A DNA stretch of 64,000 nt, taken from assembly GCA_045864775.1 (NCBI GenBank), contig BTVR01000001.1:744001-808000 (forward strand), read 5' to 3'. This stretch comes from Macondimonas sp045864775. GTDB lineage: Bacteria; Pseudomonadota; Gammaproteobacteria; UBA5335. A program made the translations under genes and the position numbers. Positions within the stretch are counted from its first letter, which is position 1. Each line of letters starts with the position of its first letter. The notes beneath the pieces are model-generated. The model was not told the DNA's origin and searched no databases. It saw only the letters and a program-made list of their open reading frames with translations. Below, in pieces: positions 34,671-43,564 of this stretch.

Positions 34671-35696
34671 CTACGAACGCGCGCGCCCCTCCGCCTGACG
34701 GGCGGCCTCGATCGCACCCAGCAAGCCCGCCGGGGACATGAATTGTGGCGCGTCCTGCGCCTCCAGGGCGTGGACCAGCCGCGCCAGCGTGTCGTTGACC
34801 GGCGTCGGCTGCCCGACGGCGCGACCCAGCGCGCTGATCTCGCCGTTGATCTGCTCGACCTCGGTGGGCCGGCCGGCCGCGATGTCCGCCGCCATCGACG
34901 GCCGCGCTGCCGCGCTCAGGCTGTTGCCGAGCCGCGCCGCATACGCCGGCAGCGGGCCGAGATACAGCCCCATCATGCGGTACACGCGATAGGGCACCGG
35001 AAAAGGCATCCGGAAGCGCACCTGCGCGGCCTGTAGCGTGGCGACCGCCTCGTCGAGCGTGTGCAGAAAGGCGCGGCGCAGGTGGCGATCGCGCATCAGG
35101 TCGAGAAAGCCTGTGTCCGTCAGCGTGCAGATGGCGTTGTTGAGGTTGAACAGCAACTTGCCCCACGCGGCCCCGGCGTCGCCCTGGGTCACCAGAAATC
35201 CGGCGCGCCGCAGGCTCGCGCGCCACGGCGGATCGCGCTGCTCCAGGGTCAGCATGGGGCGCGTGGTGAGCCGGTAGCTGAGTGGCGCCTCGACCTTGCT
35301 GTTGAACAGCACCGTCAGATGGGACACGCTGCGGCCCGGGAGCGCGCGGCGCAGGACGTCCGTCGAGCGCACGCCGTTCAGACAACTGACGACGGGCACC
35401 TCGGGCGGCAGCTCGCGCAGCGCCGCCGCCACCGCATCGAGCGCGGGGTGTTTCACGGCCACGAGCACCCGGCGCGGCGCAAAATCCGCCAGCCGCGCGC
35501 CCATCGGCACCCCGGCGGCGATCACCGGCGCCCGGCGCGAGGCAAAGCCCACCCGCAGCGTCGCGGGCACGGGCGCTGCCGCGTCGCCGGTGTCGCGCAC
35601 CAGCAGACCGGTCGCGTGCCCGCTGGCGTGCAACAGCGCGCCCAGCACGCCACCGACCGCGCCGGCGCCCACGATCAGGGTTTCCACTTCAACCAT
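34671..35696 (-). CDS. Ketopantoate reductase (PanE/ApbA) family protein
   Basis: 341 residues. The NADP-binding turn is ETLIVGAGAVGGVLGALL (residues ~5-22). The middle has VLVAVKHPALDAV and the catalytic-lysine segment AAWGKLLFNLNNAIC, and the C-terminal domain has RPTEVEQINGEISALG, where PanE keeps its conserved glutamate. Ketopantoate reductase makes pantoate for coenzyme A. Many genomes hold several paralogs of this fold acting on other 2-keto acids, and no other pantothenate gene is near, so substrate is uncertain. Confidence 0.85.
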   Translation of the reverse strand: MVEVETLIVGAGAVGGVLGALLHASGHATGLLVRDTGDAAAPVPATLRVGFASRRAPVIAAGVPMGARLADFAPRRVLVAVKHPALDAVAAALRELPPEVPVVSCLNGVRSTDVLRRALPGRSVSHLTVLFNSKVEAPLSYRLTTRPMLTLEQRDPPWRASLRRAGFLVTQGDAGAAWGKLLFNLNNAICTLTDTGFLDLMRDRHLRRAFLHTLDEAVATLQAAQVRFRMPFPVPYRVYRMMGLYLGPLPAYAARLGNSLSAAARPSMAADIAAGRPTEVEQINGEISALGRAVGQPTPVNDTLARLVHALEAQDAPQFMSPAGLLGAIEAARQAEGRARS

Positions 35697-35923
35697 GTGC
35701 CTGCGCCTCCTTGCGCTCCTCGTCGACCCTGCAGCCGGACCGGCGCCGTCTGCGCCCGTCCGCGATGATCCGGCCGGCCGACACGTCCTGCCGCGCGCGG
35801 AGCGGGAACATCCGGTCCGGCGGTCCGGACCTGGGCGCCCTCTCTCTGGCCGCGCGCGCGGCCGTTCGCTGGCGTCGCCGCGCCGTCGCCCCCATGGCCG
35901 TCGCGCGGGGCCGGCGTCCGACC

Positions 35924-37642
35924 CTAGCCGACGCCGGCCGGGACGGCGGCGCGCGGCCGGAACAGCGTCATGACGAAATCGGTCATGCCGCGTGCCAGTT
36001 CACGTTCGGCAAAGAAGACCTCGCCGTAGTCCTCGGCGCGCAGCAGCGCCGCCTCCTCGGCGTTGTGCGTGCGCAGAACCACCGCGATGTCGGGATTCAG
36101 CCGCCGCGCCTGGCGCACCATCTGGCGCACGTGCAGGGTCTCCGGGATGGCGATCACCAGCACCTGGGCCGCGCCGATCCGCGCCTCGCCGAGAACCTCG
36201 CTCTGCGTGGCATCACCGTTCACCGCCACGCGCTCCTCACGTCGCAGGCGTTCGACGAGTTCCCGGTTGTGCTCCACCGTCACGTGGGCGACCCCGGCCT
36301 CGGCCAGCGCGTCGGCGATCTGCCGACCGACCCGCCCGCCACCGACGATGACGGCGTGGCCCTTCAGGACGGCGGGATCGAAGCCCTCGGGCAGGCGTGC
36401 CAGCGGATCGGCCTCGCCGGGCAGGTGCTCGGCGCGGAAAAATCGCCTGATCCTTTGGCCGAACAGCCCGACCAGCGGGAACATCGAGGCATTCGCGGCG
36501 ATGGAGAGCAACGCGCCGGCCAGGATCAGGCTCTGGCCCTCCACCGGCAGCAGCCCCAGGCCCACGCCGAGCCCGGCCAGGATGAAGGAGAACTCGCCGA
36601 TCTGCGCGAGGCTGGCGGCGATGATGAGCGCGGTGTTGAGGGGATAGCGCAACAGGAGCACCAGCCCGACCGCGGCGATCGACTTGCCGAGCATGATGAT
36701 GGCCACCACCGCCGCGACCTTGCCCGGCTCGCGCCAGACCACGGCCGGGTCGAACAGCATCCCGACCGAGACGAAGAACAGCACCGCAAAGGCATCGCGC
36801 AGCGGCAGCGATTCGGCCGCCGCCCGGTGGCTGAATTCCGACTCACGCATCATCATCCCGGCAAAGAAGGCGCCGAGCGCGAAGGACACGTCGAACAGCT
36901 TGGCAGCGCCGAAGGCCACGCCCACGGCGATGGCGACCACCCCGAGCGTGAACAGCTCCCGTGAGCCGGTGCGTGCCACCCACCACAGAATCCTGGGCAG
37001 GACGCGGCGGCCGACGACCAGCATCAGCACGACGAAAGCCGCGACCTTGGCCAGCGTGATGCCGATGACCGACCCGATGTCGCCGCGGCTGGCCGCGACC
37101 GGGCCCTGCCCTGCGGCCAGCACTTCGGCGACGGCCGGCAGCAGGACCAGCACCAGGACCATCACCAGGTCCTCGACGATGAGCCAGCCCACGGCGATCT
37201 GCCCATGGATGGAGCGCAGCAGACCCTGGGCCTCCAGCGCCCGCAGCAGCACGACCGTGCTGGCCACCGAGAGCGACAGGCCGAACACCACTGCCGCGCC
37301 CGGCGCCCATCCCCACCACAGCGCCACGCCCGCTCCCAGTGCGGTGGCCGCCGCGATCTGCACGATGGCGCCGGGCACGGCGACGCGCCGCACGGCCATC
37401 AGATCGTCCAGCGAAAAATGCAGCCCGACGCCGAACATGAGCAGCATGACGCCGATTTCGGCGAGCTGGCCGGCCAGCCCCATGTCGGCGACGAAACCGG
37501 GCGTCGCCGGCCCGATGACGATGCCCGCCAGCAGATAGCCGACCAGCGGCGGCATGCGCAGCCGCGCCGCGAGCAGCCCGAACACCATCGCGAGCCCGAA
37601 GCCCGCCGCAATCGTGGCGATCAGATTCACGTCATGCGGCAC
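35924..37642 (-). CDS. CPA2 monovalent cation:proton antiporter with TrkA-N domain (YbaL/KefB type)
   Basis: 572 residues. The N-terminal ~390 residues form about twelve membrane segments with the CPA2 signatures LVGYLLAGIVIGP, LMFGVGLHFS and ALGAFFAGMMMRESEF. The C-terminal RCK/TrkA-N domain (from ~415) begins GHAVIVGGGRVGRQIADAL, a Rossmann nucleotide-binding motif that gates such transporters. The layout fits YbaL, a putative K+/H+ antiporter; KefB/KefC are close. The upstream neighbour on this strand is hda, 23 bases away. No ancillary KefF/KefG oxidoreductase gene is next to it. Confidence 0.9.
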   Translation of the reverse strand: MPHDVNLIATIAAGFGLAMVFGLLAARLRMPPLVGYLLAGIVIGPATPGFVADMGLAGQLAEIGVMLLMFGVGLHFSLDDLMAVRRVAVPGAIVQIAAATALGAGVALWWGWAPGAAVVFGLSLSVASTVVLLRALEAQGLLRSIHGQIAVGWLIVEDLVMVLVLVLLPAVAEVLAAGQGPVAASRGDIGSVIGITLAKVAAFVVLMLVVGRRVLPRILWWVARTGSRELFTLGVVAIAVGVAFGAAKLFDVSFALGAFFAGMMMRESEFSHRAAAESLPLRDAFAVLFFVSVGMLFDPAVVWREPGKVAAVVAIIMLGKSIAAVGLVLLLRYPLNTALIIAASLAQIGEFSFILAGLGVGLGLLPVEGQSLILAGALLSIAANASMFPLVGLFGQRIRRFFRAEHLPGEADPLARLPEGFDPAVLKGHAVIVGGGRVGRQIADALAEAGVAHVTVEHNRELVERLRREERVAVNGDATQSEVLGEARIGAAQVLVIAIPETLHVRQMVRQARRLNPDIAVVLRTHNAEEAALLRAEDYGEVFFAERELARGMTDFVMTLFRPRAAVPAGVG

Positions 37643-37665
37643 GCGGGCTCCTTCGGATTTCGGAT

Positions 37666-38403
37666 TCAGTGGGCTCGGTCCGCCTCGTCCAGCAAGACGC
37701 GCACGAGCGGAATGGTCAGGCGCCGCTGGGCCGCCAGCGCGGCGCGGTCGAGGGTGTCCAGCACCGCGAACAGATGCGCCGGGTGCCGCGCCTGACGGGC
37801 CATCAGGTAGCGCGCCACCGGATCGCTCAGCGCCAGTCCACGGCGCGCCGCGCGCGCCTGCAGGGCGCGCAGCTTGCCTTCGTCATCGAGCGGTGCCAGC
37901 GCGTACACCCCGCCCCAGCCCAGCCGCGAACCCAGATCGGCCAGCGCCCAGGGGCAGCCGGACGGCGCCGCGTCCGCCGCAGCGGCAAAGACGCCGCCGG
38001 TATCCTGCAGTTCGTGAAAGACGGCCAGGATGGCGCGCTCCCAGTCCCGCTGGCCGGCGACGCGGTCGATGGCATCGAAGGCGACCACGGCGCCGTCCGG
38101 CACCCAACCCTCCAGGAGCGCCGGCGCCCAGCGCGCATGGTCGGCGAGAGACAGATAGCGGATCGGCCGGTGGGTCTGGCTTTCCCGGCACATCGCCTTG
38201 AGCAAGTGGCTCTTGCCGCTGCCCGAGGGGCCCGCGAGGAAGAGCGCGCCCTGGGCGCCGGGCCGCGCCGAGGCCTCCGCAGCCGCCAGTGCGACGCGGT
38301 TGTCGGACCCGGCGGGCAGATGGAAGTTCTCGAACACGTCCTCGTCGGTCAATTGCACTGGCAACGGCAACTGATCTCCCACCCCGCAGCGCGGCGCGGT
38401 CAT
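37666..38403 (-). CDS. hda: DnaA regulatory inactivator Hda
   Basis: 245 residues with a AAA+ domain similar to DnaA domain III. The N-terminus carries a clamp-binding-type pentapeptide context, DQLPLPV (residues 10-16), as in Hda, which docks on the DNA polymerase sliding clamp. Walker A is GPSGSGKS (58-65), the Walker B equivalent VVAFDAID and the sensor region DLGSRLGWGGVYALAPLDD follow. Hda with the loaded clamp stimulates ATP hydrolysis by DnaA to prevent re-initiation. The start overlaps the stop of the short secreted protein gene upstream (38400-38403). Position opposite purM is common in gammaproteobacteria. Confidence 0.92.
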   Translation of the reverse strand: MTAPRCGVGDQLPLPVQLTDEDVFENFHLPAGSDNRVALAAAEASARPGAQGALFLAGPSGSGKSHLLKAMCRESQTHRPIRYLSLADHARWAPALLEGWVPDGAVVAFDAIDRVAGQRDWERAILAVFHELQDTGGVFAAAADAAPSGCPWALADLGSRLGWGGVYALAPLDDEGKLRALQARAARRGLALSDPVARYLMARQARHPAHLFAVLDTLDRAALAAQRRLTIPLVRVLLDEADRAH

Positions 38404-38750
38404 GGCTGGCCCCGCCAGTCAAGCTCCAGACGGCTATCGGTCACGGTCGAGGGCCCCACGCTCCGGCGCAGCCGGCCGCTCGCTTCCAGCAGGTCGATCA
38501 GCGATTCGGGCGGCAAGGTCGTCGTCGCCTCCCAGCGCAAGGTGGTCCGATCGGCCTCCTCCAGGGACAGTTGCGCCAGACCGGCCTGCCCGCGTAACTC
38601 GGCCACGACAGCCGCGTAATCCTCATAGGCGTCGATCGCGTGCACCTCGATCAGCACGGCGCGCGGGATCGCTTCGGCCTGCACCGCGCCCACGGCCATG
38701 CCCAACAGACACCCGCATGCGCCAGCGGCCCGCCTCAGTCTCGCCCTCAC
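38400..38750 (-). CDS. Short secreted protein, possibly a reduced DUF2066 protein
   Basis: 116 residues with a signal peptide (CGCLLGMAVGAVQA). The mature ~90 residues read AVLIEVHAIDAYEDYAAVVAELR and end with RLELDWRG. The gene order (this gene, hda, purM divergent) is where gammaproteobacteria often carry a DUF2066 gene, and the sequence recalls the C-terminal part of those proteins (dYaalv..L then beta strands), but it is much shorter. It overlaps hda by four bases. Identification is weak; function unknown. Confidence 0.55.
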   Translation of the reverse strand: MRARLRRAAGACGCLLGMAVGAVQAEAIPRAVLIEVHAIDAYEDYAAVVAELRGQAGLAQLSLEEADRTTLRWEATTTLPPESLIDLLEASGRLRRSVGPSTVTDSRLELDWRGQP

Positions 38751-38838
38751 TCACCCCTCCTCGTTTTCAGGTCCCCCACCACGCTGGGGTAAGATACACC
38801 ATCGCCCGATTCTCACTTTTCCCGCGCCAAGGAACCCC

Positions 38839-39881
<1,043 letters not shown>

Positions 39882-39885
<4 letters not shown>

Positions 39886-40541
39886 GCGCGCCCTTGCGGG
39901 TCGTCGTGCTGATCTCGGGCGCGGGCAGCAACCTGCAGGCGCTCATCGAGGCCCAGGCGCGCGAGCGCTACCGTATCGTCGGCGTGGTCAGCAACCGCCC
40001 CGCCGCGGCCGGCCTGGATCGCGCCCGGGCGGTCGGCATCCCGGCGCTCGCGGTCGACCACTCCGCCTTTGCCGATCGGCCGGCGTTCGAGGCCGCCCTC
40101 GGGGCCACGCTCGAGCGCCTCGCGCCCGACCTGATCGTGCTCGCCGGCTTCATGCGCGTGCTCACGGCCGATTTCGTGGCGCGCTTTGCCGGGCGCATGC
40201 TGAACGTGCACCCCTCCCTGCTGCCGGCGTATCGCGGGCTGGACACCCACGCGCGGGTGCTCGCCGCCGGCGAACGCTGGCACGGCTGCAGCATCCATTA
40301 CGTCACCGCCGAACTGGACGGCGGGCCGGTCGTGATGCAGGCACGGCTCGCCGTGCAGCCCGAGGACACGGCCGCGAGCCTGCAGGCCCGCGTGCAGGCG
40401 CTGGAACATGCGGTCTATCCGAAAGTCGTCGGCTGGATCGCGCAGGGCCGCCTGCGCTGGCAGGACGCCGGCCCCTGGTTCGACGGCGCACCGCTCAGCG
40501 CGCCGCTGCAAGGCGACCCGGCACGGGCGTGCGCGTCATGA
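39882..40541 (+). CDS. purN: Phosphoribosylglycinamide formyltransferase
   Basis: 219 residues. The phosphate loop ISGAGSNLQALIEA is near the N-terminus; the catalytic segment RMLNVHPSLLPAYRGLDTH (with Asn, His) and VTAELDGGPVVMQ (catalytic Asp) follow. It transfers a formyl group from 10-formyltetrahydrofolate to GAR in purine synthesis. It is coupled to purM by a four-base overlap and to the following DUF3108 gene in the same way at 40538. Confidence 0.96.
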
Positions 40542-41293
40542 GGCTGCGCCGCTTGCTCGCGCTCAAGCTTTGGCTCATGGCGAGCCTGCTCGGCACGGCC
40601 GGCGCCGCGCTCGCCGCACAGCCGGCGCCGGCCCTGAACGGATTGCTGACGCCCTACGAGGCAGCCTACCGTCTGCAGCAGGGCCCTCTGACCCTGGCGC
40701 GCGCCACCTTCGCGCTGCGCCGTGCCGACGGGGATGTGTGGACATTGACCTCGCGCACCGAGGCGACAGGCTGGCTCGGCGCCCTGCGCGACGATCGCAT
40801 CACCGAAACCAGCCGCTTCCGCGTCACGGATGACCGGCTGCTGCCGCTGCACTACGAGATGCATCACACCGGCCCGGACGGCTCCAAGATCGAGACGGCC
40901 GATTTCGACTGGACCGCGCGTCGGGTCCGGGGCCGGGTAAACGATACGGCCTTCGATCTGCCGCTCGCCGAGCACACCTACGACCGGCTAAGCCTGCAGG
41001 TGGTGGTCCGCGCGGCCGCCGCGCGCGGGATCTCGCCCGTGAAAGTGCGCCTGCTGGAAAAGAACAAGATCAAGCCCGTGCGCTTCGAGCGGGCGGCGCC
41101 GGAACCCGTCCAGACCGCCGCCGGGCGCTTCGACGCCCTGCGCATGGGGCAGGTGGACAGCAAAAAGCCGATGCGCTTCTGGCTCGCCCCCACGGCGAAT
41201 CACCTGCCGGTGCGGGTCGAACAGGACCGCGGCCGGCTGCACCTCAAGCTCGAACTGGAGCGAGTGGACCCGGCCGGCGCCGAGCGCGGCTAG
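40538..41293 (+). CDS. DUF3108 secreted protein
   Basis: 251 residues. A signal peptide (LLALKLWLMASLLGTAGAALA) precedes a DUF3108 domain: TPYEAAYRLQQGPLTLARATFAL, then an early SRTEATG and the late KKPMRFWLAPTANHLPVRVEQ. DUF3108 proteins sit in the periplasm or outer membrane and are commonly encoded right after purN in beta/gammaproteobacteria; a role in envelope integrity is suspected, not shown. ATG 40538 overlaps the purN stop; a GTG nine bases upstream is less likely. Its stop codon overlaps the stop of the convergent dcd gene at a CTAG. Confidence 0.85.
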   Translation: MRLRRLLALKLWLMASLLGTAGAALAAQPAPALNGLLTPYEAAYRLQQGPLTLARATFALRRADGDVWTLTSRTEATGWLGALRDDRITETSRFRVTDDRLLPLHYEMHHTGPDGSKIETADFDWTARRVRGRVNDTAFDLPLAEHTYDRLSLQVVVRAAAARGISPVKVRLLEKNKIKPVRFERAAPEPVQTAAGRFDALRMGQVDSKKPMRFWLAPTANHLPVRVEQDRGRLHLKLELERVDPAGAERG

Positions 41294-41856
41294 GCGCGCG
41301 GCAGGGTGACGCCGCTCTGCCCCTGATACTTGCCGCCGCGGTCCTTGTAGGAGGTCTCGCAGACCTCATCGGACTCGAAGAACAGCATCTGAGCCACGCC
41401 TTCGTTGGCGTAGATCTTGGCCGGCAAGGGGGTGGTGTTGGAAAACTCGAGCGTCACATAGCCCTCCCATTCGGGCTCGAGCGGCGTGACGTTGACGATG
41501 ATGCCGCAGCGCGCGTAGGTGCTCTTGCCGAGGCAGATGGTGAGGACGTTGCGCGGGATGCGGAAGTATTCCACCGTCCGCGCCAGCGCGAAGCTGTTGG
41601 GCGGGATGATGCACACCTCGCCGGTGAAGTCGACGAAGCTGCTGGCGCTGAACGCCTTGGGATCGACGACGGCCGAGTTGATGTTGGTGAAGATCTTGAA
41701 TTCATGGGCGCAGCGCACGTCGTAGCCGTAGCTAGACGTGCCGTAGGAAATGGCCTTGTGGCCGGCGCGCTGCTTCACCTGGCCGGGCTCGAAGGGCTCG
41801 ATCATGCCGTGTTCGACGGCCATGCGGCGGATCCAGCGGTCGGATTTGATGCTCAT
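41290..41856 (-). CDS. dcd: dCTP deaminase
   Basis: 188 residues, exactly the family's usual length when started at ATG 41856. The protein begins MSIKSDRWIRRMA and has the conserved substrate-site residues in KAISYGTSSYGYDVRC, GKSTYARCGIIVNVTPLEPEWEG (catalytic Glu and Arg) and QMLFFESDE. It converts dCTP to dUTP for dTMP synthesis. In many gammaproteobacteria dcd lies just downstream of mrp/apbC; here a low-GC insert with a TM2 gene separates them. The frame is open further upstream, but those extra residues fall in the AT-rich patch and are unlike the family. Confidence 0.96.
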   Translation of the reverse strand: MSIKSDRWIRRMAVEHGMIEPFEPGQVKQRAGHKAISYGTSSYGYDVRCAHEFKIFTNINSAVVDPKAFSASSFVDFTGEVCIIPPNSFALARTVEYFRIPRNVLTICLGKSTYARCGIIVNVTPLEPEWEGYVTLEFSNTTPLPAKIYANEGVAQMLFFESDEVCETSYKDRGGKYQGQSGVTLPRA

Positions 41857-41902
41857 GCGGATTCCCAGTTGCGCTCTCTTCGATGACAAACAACAGATCA
41901 GA

Positions 41903-42196
41903 TCAGCCGTATTTCTGCGCCCAGACTCGATCATCAGCGCAGAAAAATACGATTGCTTCAACTAAGGCGATGAAAGCCGGAAAAAACGTCCACGAGAATA
42001 ACAGATAAAAAACGCCCCACCACTGCCCCAGATAGAAACGGTGCACCCCAAAATTTCCTAGAAATAGCGCCAGAAACCCGGCCACAACCTTACTTTTTCT
42101 TTGAGCAAGGTGCTGAGTCGCGCCACAATGAGGACATGACCGCGCTGTCTCGTGGATCTCTTTTCCGCACCCCCTACAAAACACCATATTCGCCAT
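41903..42196 (-). CDS. TM2-domain membrane protein with zinc ribbon, in a low-GC patch
   Basis: 97 residues. An N-terminal zinc-ribbon has two CxxC knuckles (C7/C10 and C21/C24), then the TM2 domain: KSKVVAGFLALFLGNFGVHRFY and LGQWWGVFYLLFSW, two membrane helices joined by the typical HRFYLG turn. The role of TM2 proteins in bacteria is unknown. The gene and its flanks (about 41860-42360) are only 40-48% G+C by line, against roughly two thirds elsewhere, and codon use is different, so it is probably a recent acquisition between dcd and mrp. Confidence 0.85.
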   Translation of the reverse strand: MANMVFCRGCGKEIHETARSCPHCGATQHLAQRKSKVVAGFLALFLGNFGVHRFYLGQWWGVFYLLFSWTFFPAFIALVEAIVFFCADDRVWAQKYG

Positions 42197-42361
42197 ACTA
42201 CCAACCTGTAAAGGATTGATTCATTAAGGAATACCCCGTAGTCCAAGTCAAAATTTGATAGGGCGCGTCATTTTGCATACTCCACTTTTCAACTCAGAAT
42301 GGGCGTTGCCGCTCGATTCCTGATTTTTTGATTTCGTCTCGACCAACGTCCCAAATCAGAT

Positions 42362-43456
42362 TCAGTCCTCGAGAATGCGGATCGTGGGGAAGCTCGCCGG
42401 CGCGGCGCCGGCGACCAGCCGCGCGCTCGCCCGGCGGGCGATGTCGTGATAAGCCTGCGCCAGCGCCCCGCCGGGCTCGGCCACCACCGTCGGCCGGCCG
42501 CGGTCGGTCTGTTCACGGATGCGCAGATCGAGCGGCAGGCTGCCGAGGAAGGGCACCTGATACTGCGCCGCCATGCGCTCGCCGCCGCCCGCGCCGAAGA
42601 TGGGTTCCTCGTGTCCGCAGTTTGAGCAGACATGCGTGCTCATGTTCTCGATCACCCCCAACACCGGGACCGCGACGCGCTCGAACATGCGCAACGCCTT
42701 GCGGGCGTCGAGCAGGGCGATGTCCTGCGGCGTGGTGACGATGAGCGCGCCGCTGAGCGGCACCTGCTGGCTCAAAGAAAGCTGCACATCTCCAGTGCCC
42801 GGCGGCAGGTCGATGATGAGATAGTCCACCCCGCCCCAGTCGGTCTGGCGCAGGAGCTGGTTCAGGGTCTGGGTCACCATGGGGCCGCGCCAGATCACCG
42901 GCTGATCCTCGTCCACCAGATACCCCACCGACATGGTGGAGAGGCCGTGGCGCACGACCGGCGGCAGCCGGCCGTCCGCGCCGGCCTGCGGGGCGGGCCC
43001 GACATGTCCCAGCATGCGCGGCTGGCTGGGGCCGTAGATGTCCGCATCCAGCAGACCCACCCGGGCGCCGTCCGCCGCCAGCGCCAGCGCGAGATTCACG
43101 GCCGTGGTGGACTTGCCCACGCCACCCTTGCCGGAGGCAACGGCGAGGATCCAGCCCACGCCGGGCACGGCCTGCCGGGTCGTGTCGGCCGGCGGCGCGC
43201 CGAGCGTCACGCGCGCGTGGACGCGGATCGCCGTCCCGGACAGGGCGCGGGCCAGATGGGCCTCGGCCTGCTGCGCCAACACCTCGGCATGGGGTCCGCA
43301 CGGATAGCCGATGCGCAGGTCCACCCGCCAGCCGGATCCGTCCGGCGCCACGGTCTCGAGCATGCCGGCGCTCACCAGATCGCACCCGCTGTAAACGTCC
43401 TGCACCTCGCCCAGCAGGGATGCGATGCGCACGCGCAGATCGGCAGGCTCGGCCAT
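42362..43456 (-). CDS. Mrp/ApbC iron-sulfur carrier ATPase
   Basis: 364 residues. A DUF59/MIP18-type N-terminal domain (1-95, with DVYSGCDLVSAGML) precedes the Mrp P-loop ASGKGGVGKSTTAV (residues 108-120), followed by DADIYGPSQPRMLG and IIDLPPGTGDVQLS. A CxxC pair in HVCSNCGHE supplies the ligands for a bridging cluster in the dimer. ApbC/Mrp transfers Fe-S clusters to target enzymes. ATG 43456 has GGAG eight bases upstream. It is divergent from metG, as in many gammaproteobacteria. Confidence 0.95.
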   Translation of the reverse strand: MAEPADLRVRIASLLGEVQDVYSGCDLVSAGMLETVAPDGSGWRVDLRIGYPCGPHAEVLAQQAEAHLARALSGTAIRVHARVTLGAPPADTTRQAVPGVGWILAVASGKGGVGKSTTAVNLALALAADGARVGLLDADIYGPSQPRMLGHVGPAPQAGADGRLPPVVRHGLSTMSVGYLVDEDQPVIWRGPMVTQTLNQLLRQTDWGGVDYLIIDLPPGTGDVQLSLSQQVPLSGALIVTTPQDIALLDARKALRMFERVAVPVLGVIENMSTHVCSNCGHEEPIFGAGGGERMAAQYQVPFLGSLPLDLRIREQTDRGRPTVVAEPGGALAQAYHDIARRASARLVAGAAPASFPTIRILED

Positions 43457-43564
43457 GGCGGATTCTCCATAGAAGCAAAGGGCGGATTCTACGCCAGAAC
43501 GCGGCGGTATCCGGGGTGCCGCGTGGCATACTAAGGCCCATTTGCATCCGGACCGCCCGTCACC

